Below the pieces are notes generated by a model. The model ran no database searches, was not told the DNA's origin, and saw nothing but the letters and a program-made list of their open reading frames with translations. Of a DNA stretch of 64,000 nucleotides, positions 51,259-59,912 are shown in pieces. Source of the DNA: Mediterraneibacter hominis (GTDB lineage Bacteria; Bacillota; Clostridia; Lachnospirales; Lachnospiraceae); NCBI RefSeq assembly GCF_014287475.1, contig NZ_JACOPF010000005.1:1-64000 (forward strand), written 5' to 3'. Position 1 is the first letter of the stretch. Every line of letters begins with the position of its first letter. A program made the position numbers and the translations under genes.

Positions 51259-51906
51259 ATGGATAACAATAACGTAGCGTTAATTACAAAGCTTGTGCTG
51301 GAAGCGGTAGAAAAACAGAAATCTTCGGATGAAGGTGGATTTGTCGTACCGATCGGTGTTTCTGCAAGACATATTCACTTGACACAGGAACATGTGGAAG
51401 CTTTGTTTGGAAAAGGGTATCAACTGACTAAGAAAAAAGAGCTGATGGGCGGACAGTTTGCCTCCAATGAGACGGTGACAATTGTAGGTCTGAAGCTTCG
51501 TGCGATAGAAAATGTAAGAATTTTAGGGCCTGTAAGAAAAAAATCACAGGTAGAAATTTCAGCGACAGACGCGATTCGCCTCGGGGTGAAAGCACCAATC
51601 AGAGAATCTGGAAATGTTGCTGGCAGCGCAGCGGTTGCGGTAGTCGGACCGAAAGGCGCGATTTATTTAAATGAAGGCTGCATCATTGCAAAGAGACATA
51701 TCCATATGGCTCCGAAGGATGCGATGGCAGCAGGCGTACATGACGGGGACATTGTATCTGTAAAGGCAGATAACGAGAGAGGAACCATATTCAATCATGT
51801 ACAAATCCGTGTGGACGACAGCTTTACTCTGGAAATGCATATCGATACAGATGAAGCAAACGCAGCAAAAATTGCGACTGGGGATACAGTGACAATTATC
51901 AAGTAA
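51259..51906 (+). CDS. pduL: phosphotransacylase PduL
   Basis: This 215-residue PduL-type phosphate propanoyltransferase converts propionyl-CoA to propionyl-phosphate and recycles CoA inside the compartment. The N-terminal helix NNVALITKLVLEAVEKQ is an encapsulation peptide. The two beta-barrel domains carry the dinuclear zinc His motifs, VGVSARHIHLT at about 40-50 and AKRHIHMAPKDA at about 135-147. Start at ATG 51259 behind GAGGAG; the frame from 51244 is 5 residues longer. Confidence 0.94.
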   Translation: MDNNNVALITKLVLEAVEKQKSSDEGGFVVPIGVSARHIHLTQEHVEALFGKGYQLTKKKELMGGQFASNETVTIVGLKLRAIENVRILGPVRKKSQVEISATDAIRLGVKAPIRESGNVAGSAAVAVVGPKGAIYLNEGCIIAKRHIHMAPKDAMAAGVHDGDIVSVKADNERGTIFNHVQIRVDDSFTLEMHIDTDEANAAKIATGDTVTIIK

Positions 51907-51940
51907 ATGGTATGAAAGCAATCGCAATAGGGAGGATGAC

Positions 51941-52207
51941 ATGCTGGTAGGAAAAGTAGTAGGAAGTGTTGTTTCAACACGGAAATGTGAAAATTTAGTC
52001 GGCAATAAATTTATGATTGTGGATGTTTTAGAGCATATGCAGTCCGGTGCAAAACAACTCATTGCGATTGACAAGATTGGTGCGGGAATAGGTGAGTTTG
52101 TGCTGGTGGCACAGGGCAGTGCGGCGCGGATTGGAAGCGGCATGCCGGACGCGCCTGTCGATGCGGCAATCGTTGGAATTATTGACGATGGAACAGGACT
52201 GGAGTAG
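51941..52207 (+). CDS. BMC-P pentameric vertex protein, EutN/CcmL type
   Basis: This 88-residue vertex protein (MLVGKVVGSVVSTRKCENLVGNKFMIVDV, IGAGIGEFVLVAQGSAARIG, DAAIVGIIDD) matches EutN/CcmL/PduN along its full length. Five subunits form the pentamers that close the twelve corners of the polyhedral shell. It lies 34 bases after pduL and 7 bases before the RnfC-like gene. Confidence 0.94.
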   Translation: MLVGKVVGSVVSTRKCENLVGNKFMIVDVLEHMQSGAKQLIAIDKIGAGIGEFVLVAQGSAARIGSGMPDAPVDAAIVGIIDDGTGLE

Positions 52208-52214
52208 TGAAATT

Positions 52215-53558
52215 ATGGATATGAAAGAATTAAGCAACATATTGCAACAAAACGGTATTGTTGGTGCAGGTGGTGCAGGCTTTCCAACATATGCAAAGTT
52301 AGATGAACGTGCAGAGACGATTATCTTAAATTGTGCAGAATGTGAACCACTACTGAGATTACATAGACAGCTTCTGGAAAAATACGCACAGGAAATTGTA
52401 GACACTTTCCATCTGATTGGAAAGACAGTCGGTGCAAAAGAAGTAATTATTGGAATCAAGAAGGCATACAAAAAGACAATTGCGGCGTTAGAGGCTGTAA
52501 TCGGAGAATATCCGGAAGTAAAGCTGGGACTTTTAGATGAAGTATATCCGGCAGGTGATGAAGTGGTTTTAATTTATGAAGTCACAGGCAAGGTCGTAAG
52601 ACCAGGCGGGCTTCCTATAGAAAGCGGCGTTGCCGTATTCAATGTAGAGACAGTATACAATGTATACAGGGCGCTCAATGATAAGATGCCTGTAGAAGAT
52701 AAACTGGTATCTGTTGTTGCGGAGGTAGAGCATCCGGTGACAGTGCGTGTGCCGATAGGGACACCGCTGGATGAAGTCGTAGCGCTTGCAGGACGGGTGA
52801 CGACACCGAATCCGGTATATTTTGTCGGCGGGCCGATGATGGGAAATATCGGAACCGGAGCACAGCCGGTGACCAAGACGACGAATGCGATTCTGGTTCT
52901 TCCAGAGGATCATTATATTATTCAGAAAAAGTTAAAGAAAAATTCCATTGATATGAAACGGGCGGCAGCCTGTTGCTGTCAATGTTCGATGTGTACGGAT
53001 CTATGTCCAAGACATCTGCTGGGACATCCGATTGAACCGAATAAGTTTATGCTGGCAGCTACCTGCAAGGACGTACAGGAGCCGAATATTTTCATCAATA
53101 CAATGTTCTGTTCCTCCTGTGGTGTCTGTGAATTGTACTCTTGCTTCCAGGGACTTTCTCCTAGAAGCCTGATGGCAGAATATAAGGCAGGACTTCGGGC
53201 AAACGGAATCCGTCCTCCTAAGGTGGAGGCAAAACCGGTAGGGCCGGAAAGAGAGTTCCGCAAAGTTCCTATGGAACGTTTGATGGCAAGACTGGATTTG
53301 ACAAAATACAACAAGGAAGCGCCATTGGATGAATCAGAAGTGCCTGTAAAGAAAGTAAGAATTTTGCTGAGCCAGCATATTGGTGCTCCTGCTATGCCGA
53401 TTGTAAAGCAGGGGGATAAGGTAACAAAGGGACAGATGATTGCTGAACCAGGGAAGGGATTGAGTGTAGGAATACACGCTTCTGTAAATGGTACGGTAAG
53501 TGAAGTAAATGAGAAATATATAATCATAGAAACTCAGGAAGGACGTGCAGGTAAATGA
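52215..53558 (+). CDS. RnfC/PduS-like flavo-iron-sulfur oxidoreductase
   Basis: This 447-residue protein has an N-terminal FMN/NADH-binding domain (GIVGAGGAGFPTYAKLD, LNCAECEPLL), an SLBB-like section, two [4Fe-4S] motifs (C254-x2-C257-x2-C260-x3-C264-P and C299-x2-C302-x2-C305-x4-C310) and a C-terminal barrel-sandwich domain (QHIGAPAMPIVKQGDKVTKGQ). PduS reduces cobalamin in B12 systems, but here the dehydratase is B12-free, so it more likely handles NADH or electrons for the compartment. Start ATG 52215 with GGAG upstream; the longer open frame overlaps the pentamer gene. It overlaps the next gene by 4 bases. Confidence 0.9.
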   Translation: MDMKELSNILQQNGIVGAGGAGFPTYAKLDERAETIILNCAECEPLLRLHRQLLEKYAQEIVDTFHLIGKTVGAKEVIIGIKKAYKKTIAALEAVIGEYPEVKLGLLDEVYPAGDEVVLIYEVTGKVVRPGGLPIESGVAVFNVETVYNVYRALNDKMPVEDKLVSVVAEVEHPVTVRVPIGTPLDEVVALAGRVTTPNPVYFVGGPMMGNIGTGAQPVTKTTNAILVLPEDHYIIQKKLKKNSIDMKRAAACCCQCSMCTDLCPRHLLGHPIEPNKFMLAATCKDVQEPNIFINTMFCSSCGVCELYSCFQGLSPRSLMAEYKAGLRANGIRPPKVEAKPVGPEREFRKVPMERLMARLDLTKYNKEAPLDESEVPVKKVRILLSQHIGAPAMPIVKQGDKVTKGQMIAEPGKGLSVGIHASVNGTVSEVNEKYIIIETQEGRAGK

Positions 53559-54103
53559 GTAAGGCAATTGGAATGGTAGAATATAAGACTGTTTCAGCGG
53601 GTGTTACAGCGGTGGACGCTATGGTAAAAACCTCTGAAGTCAATATCATCGAAGCACAGACAGTATGTCCGGGAAAATATATCGCAATCATTTCAGGTGA
53701 CTTAAGCGCGGTAAAAGCGGCTGTTGATAATGCAAAAGCTCTGCATGGCCTGCACCTGATTGACAGTTTTGTGCTCGGTAACCCACACGAGTCCATTTTC
53801 CCGGCTATCTATGGAGCTGCGAATATTGAAAATGTTTCAGCTCTGGGAATCTTAGAAACTTATGATGCTTCTTCTATTATTGTAGCGGCGGATGAAGCTG
53901 CAAAGACGGCGATTGTAGATTTGATTGAACTTAGAATCGCAAGAGGTATGTGTGGAAAATCTTATCTTATGCTGACAGGAGAAGTTGCAGCTGTAGAAGC
54001 GGCAATCGAAAGAGCGAAGGAGTCGATAGCAGACAGAGGGATGTTCCTTGATTCTTCTGTTATTGCACATCCAGATGCTCAGATTCGAGACGCTATTTTG
54101 TAA
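53555..54103 (+). CDS. pduT: tandem-BMC shell protein, PduT type
   Basis: This 182-residue protein has two BMC domains in tandem (MSKAIGMVEYKTVSAGVTAVDAM... and SALGILETYDASSIIVAADEA...). C38 in TVCPGKYIA aligns with the Cys of PduT that holds a [4Fe-4S] cluster in the pore of the trimer. It is coupled by an ATGA overlap to the RnfC/PduS-like gene, so the pair probably forms an electron conduit across the shell. It is quite different from the PduB-type tandem protein at 20814. Confidence 0.92.
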   Translation: MSKAIGMVEYKTVSAGVTAVDAMVKTSEVNIIEAQTVCPGKYIAIISGDLSAVKAAVDNAKALHGLHLIDSFVLGNPHESIFPAIYGAANIENVSALGILETYDASSIIVAADEAAKTAIVDLIELRIARGMCGKSYLMLTGEVAAVEAAIERAKESIADRGMFLDSSVIAHPDAQIRDAIL

Positions 54104-54123
54104 AATTACCGGGAGGCAGTGCG

Positions 54124-54894
54124 ATGCTTGCAATAGAGAGACGGAATGAAATATTGGATAAACTGCAGGCTGAAAGACGTGTAGTTGTAAGTGAACTGAG
54201 TCGTATTTATGATGTGTCTGAAGAGACGATCCGAAGAGACTTGGAGAAACTGGTTAATGATGGGTATGCCATCAAAAGTTATGGGGGAGCAGTGATCAAT
54301 GAGAATGTAAATATTGATCTGCCCTTCAATGTCAGAAAAAACCGGAATGTAATAGGAAAGCAGAGAATAGCGGAGCAGGTTGAAAAGCTCGTGCATGATG
54401 GAGACAGTCTCATGCTGGACGCAAGCTCCACAGCGGTCTATATCGCAAAAATGTTGAAAGAAAAAGAACGTAAAAACCTGACGGTTATCACGAATTCTAT
54501 TGAGATTATCATTGAATTGTTTGATGCGCCGGAGTGGAACGTTCTTTCAACGGGCGGTGTCTCGAGAGAAGGGACATTTGCGCTGGTAGGGCCGCAGACA
54601 GATAAAATGCTGCGTTCATACCATGTGGATAAAGCAATTATTTCCTGTAAAGGAATTGACCTGTTTTCCGGAATTACGGATTCAGATGAACTGCATGCAA
54701 ATAACAAAAAGACAATGCTGGAATCCGCAAAACAGAGGATTCTGGCGGTGGACAGCAGTAAATTCGATAAAACAGCATTCACGGCAATAGGTTCTCTGGA
54801 GGACGTCGCAACTGTCGTTACGGATGAAAAACCTGAAGCAAGCTGGCTTCAGAAGTTTGAAGAATTGGGGATAGAGTGTATTTATCCTGAATAG
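54124..54894 (+). CDS. DeoR-family transcriptional regulator
   Basis: This 256-residue protein has an N-terminal DeoR HTH (RRNEILDKLQAERRVVVSELSRIYDVSEETIRRDLEKLVNDGYAIKSYGGA) and a C-terminal sugar-phosphate-binding domain (HDGDSLMLDASSTAVYIAKML, TNSIEIIIELF, STGGVSREGTFALVGPQT, VDSSKFDKTAF). Such regulators are usually repressors released by a phosphorylated sugar, here plausibly rhamnulose- or fuculose-1-phosphate or DHAP. It is embedded near the end of the microcompartment locus. Candidate sites are the repeated TTTTGTGTTGT elements at the two promoters of the locus. Confidence 0.92.
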   Translation: MLAIERRNEILDKLQAERRVVVSELSRIYDVSEETIRRDLEKLVNDGYAIKSYGGAVINENVNIDLPFNVRKNRNVIGKQRIAEQVEKLVHDGDSLMLDASSTAVYIAKMLKEKERKNLTVITNSIEIIIELFDAPEWNVLSTGGVSREGTFALVGPQTDKMLRSYHVDKAIISCKGIDLFSGITDSDELHANNKKTMLESAKQRILAVDSSKFDKTAFTAIGSLEDVATVVTDEKPEASWLQKFEELGIECIYPE

Positions 54895-54907
54895 AGGAAG
54901 GGCGCTT

Positions 54908-56053
54908 ATGAAGAGCTTTGATATTAAGACAAAAATATTTTTTGGAGACCAGGCGTTGGATCGCCTTGCCGAAATACCTTACAATAGGGTATTGATCGTC
55001 ACAGATCCATTTGTGGCGAAAGGTAGCATGATTGACCTGGTGACAGAACCTCTGAAACGGGGAAACAAAGAATTTGAGATTTTTAAAGATGTTGTGCCGG
55101 ATCCTCCGATTGAAAAAATCAGCGAGGGTGTCCGGAAAATGCTGGAATACAAACCAGACGCAATTGTTGCGGTAGGAGGCGGCTCTGCTATAGATTCTTC
55201 TAAATCTATCCGCGAATTTGCTCTCCGGGTAGAGCAGTACGCAGAGGTCGGGTTGATTGCGATCCCTACGACAAGCGGGACTGGGTCAGAGGTAACTTCC
55301 TTTGCCGTAGTTTCTGAACCGGCAGCCCAGATGAAGTATCCGCTTGTATCACGTTCCCTTACTCCAGATGAAGCAATTTTAGATGCAGAACTGGTAAAGA
55401 GTGTTCCGCCTTCTATTACGGCAGACACAGGAATGGACGTATTTACACATGCCCTGGAGGCATGCGTGAGTATCAATAGAAATGACTTTTCTACGGCGTT
55501 GGCGGAGAAAGCGATTGAAATCTGCGGTGTATTCCTGCTTCGCGCATATCTGGATGGAAACGATACCCACGCGCGGCAGAAAATGCATTCTGCTTCTTGT
55601 CTGGCTGGACTTGCTTTTAACTCTGCGTCATTGGGATTAAATCATGGCATGGCGCACCAGCTTGGCGCAACGTTCCATATTCCGCATGGACGGGCAAATG
55701 CAATGCTGCTTCCACATATCATTGAATTTAACAGTGATATTAACAAGCACAGCAAAAGCCGTACAGAATATCTGCCGGCAGTAAAAAGATATGCCACAGT
55801 CGCACAGATTCTCGGCTTGAGCAGCTATAATGAGATTATGACAGTGCGCTCTCTGGTAAACTGGGTACAGTTTATGCTGAAAGAAATGGATATTCCACTT
55901 TCTGTTTCACAGATGGGGACAGTTACGGAGGAAGAATATTTCGGAGCAATCGACAGGATGGCAGATGCCGCCATGGCAGACGGCTGCACAGAGACAAATC
56001 CAAGAGTGCCGAGAAAAAAAGATGTGATCGAGATATACAAAAAACTGTGGTAA
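54908..56053 (+). CDS. pduQ: iron-dependent 1-propanol dehydrogenase
   Basis: This 381-residue group III (iron) alcohol dehydrogenase probably reduces propanal to 1-propanol, regenerating NAD+ for PduP. It has AVGGGSAIDSSKSI for NAD binding, IPTTSGTGSEVT, and metal ligands in the TADTGMDVFTHALEAC, LGLNHGMAHQLGATFHIPHGRANAMLL series. No encapsulation helix is seen at the N-terminus (MKSFDIKTKIFFG), so it may bind through other contacts. It begins 13 bases after the DeoR gene. The length equals that of PduQ. A strong terminator follows. Confidence 0.92.
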   Translation: MKSFDIKTKIFFGDQALDRLAEIPYNRVLIVTDPFVAKGSMIDLVTEPLKRGNKEFEIFKDVVPDPPIEKISEGVRKMLEYKPDAIVAVGGGSAIDSSKSIREFALRVEQYAEVGLIAIPTTSGTGSEVTSFAVVSEPAAQMKYPLVSRSLTPDEAILDAELVKSVPPSITADTGMDVFTHALEACVSINRNDFSTALAEKAIEICGVFLLRAYLDGNDTHARQKMHSASCLAGLAFNSASLGLNHGMAHQLGATFHIPHGRANAMLLPHIIEFNSDINKHSKSRTEYLPAVKRYATVAQILGLSSYNEIMTVRSLVNWVQFMLKEMDIPLSVSQMGTVTEEEYFGAIDRMADAAMADGCTETNPRVPRKKDVIEIYKKLW

Positions 56054-56100
56054 ATAATCGGAAAAATCATTTAGAAAAAATAGATATAAGAAAGATAATT

Positions 56101-56146
56101 CGGAGTTGTGCGATGCCAATGGCAGGTGTTGCATAACTCCGGTTTT
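56101..56146 (+). terminator. Rho-independent terminator ending the microcompartment locus
   Basis: CGGAGTT-G-TGC...GCA-T-AACTCCG pairs, with an inner GCCA/TGGC hairpin, and is followed by GTTTTGCTTT, 47 bases after the iron-ADH stop. Confidence 0.85.
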
Positions 56147-56251
56147 GCTTTACAATGATTTCATAACTATTACTTTTTATTGTGGATGCATTGGGAAAAT
56201 GATAGAATACTATTTAAGTAAAAGCAAAACATAATTTGCAGAGGTAAGAGT

Positions 56252-57442
56252 ATGATTGCATTTTTATTGGCCCCTATTTATCTTTTGGTGAATTTCTATA
56301 TTTTACGTTGGCTTTTTCGTTTTCTGGCAGCCTGCTTTAGGCGCTTTAATAATAGGATAGTGAAAAATATAGCAGGAACAGGCTATCTCTTTTTATGCAC
56401 ATCTCCACTTATAGCCTTTTTTATTCCCCTTTCCTCTTTTCAAAGACATATAGCAAGAATTAGTAATTACTGGCTGGGAATTTTTCTGTACATATTTTTG
56501 ACAGCTGCAATATTGGAGCTGTTTCATATAGCGGTAAAAAGAAGTAAGACACTGCAAAGATGTTTCCCTGTTACTCAAAAGACTTTTATTCGTGTTGGAA
56601 CCTTGTGTGTCTCTTTAGTTGTATTCATCAGTTTTTATGGAATATATGAAGCAAGAAATATCAAAACAACCACCTATAATATCGAGATAGAATCAGAGTC
56701 TTATGCGGATGGACAGATGAAAGTTGTACTCATAGCGGATCTGCATATGGGTTACAGTATCGGGTATCGTCAGATAGAAAAAATGGTAGATAAGATCAAT
56801 GAACGAGAGCCAGATTTGGTGTGTATTGCAGGGGATATTTTTGATAATCACTATGAATCGCTGGATAATCCGGAAAGAATTAAGAACGCTTTGCAAGGTA
56901 TTCAGTCGCGTTATGGTGTTTATGCATGTTATGGAAATCATGATTATGAAGAAAAAATTCTGGCCGGCTTTACTTTTTCACAGGGTGAAGATGTCTATGT
57001 GGGAGACAAGATGAAAAAGCTGTTGGAGGATGCGGATATTCAGACCTTGGAAGATGAGGCAGTACTCATCCATGATCAGTTTTATGTGGTAGGAAGAAAA
57101 GATTATTCTTCCAAGAAGAAGTCGGGTATTTATAGAAAGACACCGGAAGAGCTGATTCAAAATCTGGATAAAAGGAAGCCGATTCTTGTGATAGATCATC
57201 AGCCAAGAGAACTAGAAGAACTTTCCAGAGCAGGGGTAGATCTGGATTTATGTGGTCATACGCATGATGGCCAGATGTTTCCCGGTAACCTTTTAACAGA
57301 TCTTATGTGGGAAAATTCCTATGGGTATTTAAAAAAGGGTGAGATGCATAACATTGTCACTTCTGGAGTGGGGATTTTTGGTCCCTATATGCGTGTAGGA
57401 ACTAAAAGTGAAATAGTGGAAATCAATATTGATTTCCACTAA
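56252..57442 (+). CDS. membrane-anchored metallophosphoesterase (YkuE-like)
   Basis: This 396-residue protein has four N-terminal helices (about residues 1-130) and then a calcineurin-like phosphoesterase domain. Motifs in order are LIADLHMGYSIG (D-x-H), AGDIFDNHYES (GD), YGNHDYE (GNHD), IDHQPRE and CGHTHDGQMFPGN (GHTH): the full dimetal site. The catalytic domain would be outside the cell or in the membrane periphery, as in YkuE-type proteins. The substrate is unknown. It is followed only 3 bases later by the end of the convergent gene. Confidence 0.88.
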   Translation: MIAFLLAPIYLLVNFYILRWLFRFLAACFRRFNNRIVKNIAGTGYLFLCTSPLIAFFIPLSSFQRHIARISNYWLGIFLYIFLTAAILELFHIAVKRSKTLQRCFPVTQKTFIRVGTLCVSLVVFISFYGIYEARNIKTTTYNIEIESESYADGQMKVVLIADLHMGYSIGYRQIEKMVDKINEREPDLVCIAGDIFDNHYESLDNPERIKNALQGIQSRYGVYACYGNHDYEEKILAGFTFSQGEDVYVGDKMKKLLEDADIQTLEDEAVLIHDQFYVVGRKDYSSKKKSGIYRKTPEELIQNLDKRKPILVIDHQPRELEELSRAGVDLDLCGHTHDGQMFPGNLLTDLMWENSYGYLKKGEMHNIVTSGVGIFGPYMRVGTKSEIVEINIDFH

Positions 57443-57445
57443 ATT

Positions 57446-58993
57446 CTAATGAGTTTCGTAATCGGTAATACCGGCACCACTATTGGGATGAATCATAGAA
57501 TATGCCGTATCTGCGGCAAAAACAGTCAGTAAAACAGCACAAATGATAATCGCAATTTTTTTGGGAATTTTTTTAAATATTTCATCAAAAAACGGGGCTA
57601 GAATATAGATAAATGCACAGCCGCCTAAACCGAAAATCAGAAGACCTTCTGCGCAGATTCTTCCATGAAGGTTTAAGAAATACCCTGTGTAATTCCACCA
57701 ATACATTTGTTTGAACTCCCATAAAAACAGTGCGACAAAATATTCAACAATTCCGCAGACGAGAACCGTCATAAAAAAAGTAACCAGCGGTCTGTCTACG
57801 AATTTCTTTAATAATAATATGATAAGAACTCCTCCAGTTCCGTAAATCGGAAGCCATGGACCGTGAAAAAATCCCCGATTTACAAAAACACCGTCCCCAA
57901 AAAGATGCAGGGACACCTCCCAAAGCCACCCGATCATAGAAAAAGAAAAAAAGATTAAGATGACAGAACGGATAGAATAGGTTCTACGGTAGTCGGTTTT
58001 CATCCATTTCTTTGTATTTGGATTATATAAAGGGTACTGCTCTACAGGATAATCTTCAAGGGAAGAAGCTGTAAATAGCAAGGTGTCATTTAAATATTCG
58101 TAATGAGGATACTTTTGTGCCAAAGCTTCCTGCCTGAGAGAACAATATAACTCAGCGTATACAGCTTCTACATAAGGATTAATCCATACATACCGTAAAA
58201 TGCCGAAGGTGAAAAGATTTAGAACTCTCCATCCCAGAAAAGATAAATCTAATAGGAATGTTTTCATTTTATTTCCGTACATCATTTTACGAGACAATTC
58301 AAAGGCTTCAGTATGCCCGATATCCGGATTTTCTGCCAGAATATAGGGGATCATTTTGTAAGAATATCGTTTGATGATTCCACCGATGATTGTTAAGTCC
58401 CATAAAAATATAAAAAAAGATCTTTCAAACATGGTGAAAGCAGTTTTTCGCCATCGTCGGACTCGCCATGGGAAAAGCAATCTTCCTAATTTAACCTGTT
58501 GATATGAACGATTTTCTAATAAGAAACGACATTGACCTACCAGAAGAATATTACTTATAAAAGCCAGAAAAAGAAGAAGAATGACGACCCCTGCCAGAAT
58601 GATTATACCTTGTGTTGCTTTATCTTTGAGAAAGATATCGTCCATCGCATTTACAAATCCATAGAGAACCGATTTGTCCTCTGTCATACGATTGTAAATA
58701 CGTGCAAGTACTCCCTTTTCAGGGGTATAAACCTGCCCTAATTGTTCCAGAGTTTCATTATATTCAGGGGCATTTCTCTGTCGGATATCCTGATATAGTT
58801 CATTCATAATCTGAGCATTAGACGGAAACTCAAACCGACCGCCGATAAAATGCTTGGCGGCATTGTCCACATGGTGAGTTACTCTCATACCAGTCGCAAT
58901 AAAACCTACTAATAAACAGATTCCTAAGATTCTCCAGAAGTTTTTTTGTAAGGATTTCTTTGCATTTTGTTTTAGTCCCTTAGCATGCCACAT
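57446..58993 (-). CDS. DUF975 plus CmpB-like (putative ABC-transporter type IV) membrane protein
   Basis: This 515-residue membrane protein is a fusion. Residues 1-300 resemble DUF975 (AKKSLQKNFWRILGICLLVGFIA, FLENRSYQQVKLGRLLF, NPDIGHTEAFELSRKMMYGNKMKTFLLDLSFLGW, NPYVEAVYAELYCSLR). Residues 335-500 resemble the CmpB/ABC-type-IV family (MIGWLWEVSLHLFGDGVFVNRGFFHGPWLPIYGTGGVLIILLL). Both families are widespread in Firmicutes and have no known function. There are about nine helices. It is transcribed convergently with the metallophosphoesterase. Confidence 0.8.
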   Translation of the reverse strand: MWHAKGLKQNAKKSLQKNFWRILGICLLVGFIATGMRVTHHVDNAAKHFIGGRFEFPSNAQIMNELYQDIRQRNAPEYNETLEQLGQVYTPEKGVLARIYNRMTEDKSVLYGFVNAMDDIFLKDKATQGIIILAGVVILLLFLAFISNILLVGQCRFLLENRSYQQVKLGRLLFPWRVRRWRKTAFTMFERSFFIFLWDLTIIGGIIKRYSYKMIPYILAENPDIGHTEAFELSRKMMYGNKMKTFLLDLSFLGWRVLNLFTFGILRYVWINPYVEAVYAELYCSLRQEALAQKYPHYEYLNDTLLFTASSLEDYPVEQYPLYNPNTKKWMKTDYRRTYSIRSVILIFFSFSMIGWLWEVSLHLFGDGVFVNRGFFHGPWLPIYGTGGVLIILLLKKFVDRPLVTFFMTVLVCGIVEYFVALFLWEFKQMYWWNYTGYFLNLHGRICAEGLLIFGLGGCAFIYILAPFFDEIFKKIPKKIAIIICAVLLTVFAADTAYSMIHPNSGAGITDYETH

Positions 58994-59149
58994 AGATTTC
59001 TCCTTTGTTGATATGATATATTAGGATTGTATCATAGTTTTTCATAATGTTATATCTTTATTTAGTAGATTTTATAGAGCAATATGAATATGCTAAAATC
59101 AATTCACCGGGAAAAGAGAATATTAAAGGCAGCCGCCGGTTGACAAATT

Positions 59150-59176
59150 GCTGTATCTATCCGGTAGAAATACAGC
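59150..59176 (+). promoter_or_regulatory. inverted repeat upstream of the degraded HTH/hydrolase locus
   Basis: GCTGTAT (59150-59156) and ATACAGC (59170-59176) flank 13 bases, just after a TTGACA (59140-59145). It is probably an old operator. The remaining gap from 58994 to 59224 shows only AT-rich sequence and a ribosome site (AAAGGAG). Confidence 0.45.
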
Positions 59177-59224
59177 TATGACGGTATGTATAATATAGTC
59201 AGAATAGAGAAAGGAGCGCTTTCA

Positions 59225-59798
59225 ATGAATATAGCAGATCAAATACGATAATTAAGAAAAAGAAAAGAAATTTCTCAAGAACAACTGGATAACTTTGAAA
59301 GGCAGATGCAGATGAAAAATATCTTTATTCATGGTTCGGGTCATAAGTCAGCAAGTTGGAACAAAACAGTTTCATATATGGAAAACAATGAGAATATTTT
59401 GTGTCCAAACTTATCTTCAATTTTAAACGGAAAAGAGGCTAATTATCATAATTTATATTCTTTATTCGCTGAATATTGTAATAATAATGACGGACAAATA
59501 AACTTATGCGGTATTTCGTTAGGTGGTATATTGGCATTTAATTAAGAAAGATACTTTTATATTGGGAAACTCTATGAAAAAATTAGATTTCAGCAGCAGC
59601 GTCAGTAGAATAAAATGTCCTACTCTTATAATTTGTGGGAAAAAAGATAGAGCGAATATTAAATCCGCATATTATTTTCATAGAAATATTCAAAAAGCTA
59701 AACTAAAAATTATTGAAAATATGGGGCATATTGTAAATGAAGAAAATCCGAAAATTTTAGCAAAAATATTAAGTGAATATTATAATGAAACTAACTAA
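59225..59798 (+). pseudogene. degraded XRE HTH / alpha-beta hydrolase remnant
   Basis: Behind an AAAGGAG site, ATG 59225 opens an XRE-like start (MNIADQIR, then a TAA stop, then LRKRKEISQEQL) that runs in frame into an alpha/beta hydrolase N-terminus (KNIFIHGSGHKSASWNKTVSYM, nucleophile elbow LCGISLGGILAFN) and stops at 59545. The hydrolase C-terminus follows in another frame (KKLDFSSSVSRIKCPTLIICGKKDRAN, then the final His in NMGHIVNEENPK) to 59798. The central cap region of about 100 residues, expected between the elbow and the SRIKCPTLII strand, is missing. So there is a nonsense codon, a frame change and an internal deletion: a broken gene. Confidence 0.8.
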
Positions 59799-59912
59799 TG
59801 TGTACCATGTTTATAGAATTGCGAAAAATAACTCCCGGTTTATATGGGAAATAATAAAATAAATTCCAGTTTTATAGAACTGAGAAAATTGAAGATTGAG
59901 GAGGCTCGCCCA

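Noticed and set aside
52092..52214. Longer N-terminus for the RnfC/PduS-like protein
   Set aside because: It would overlap most of the pentamer gene in another frame and encodes an unlikely sequence (MSLCWWHRAVRRG); the ATG at 52215 starts the conserved domain.
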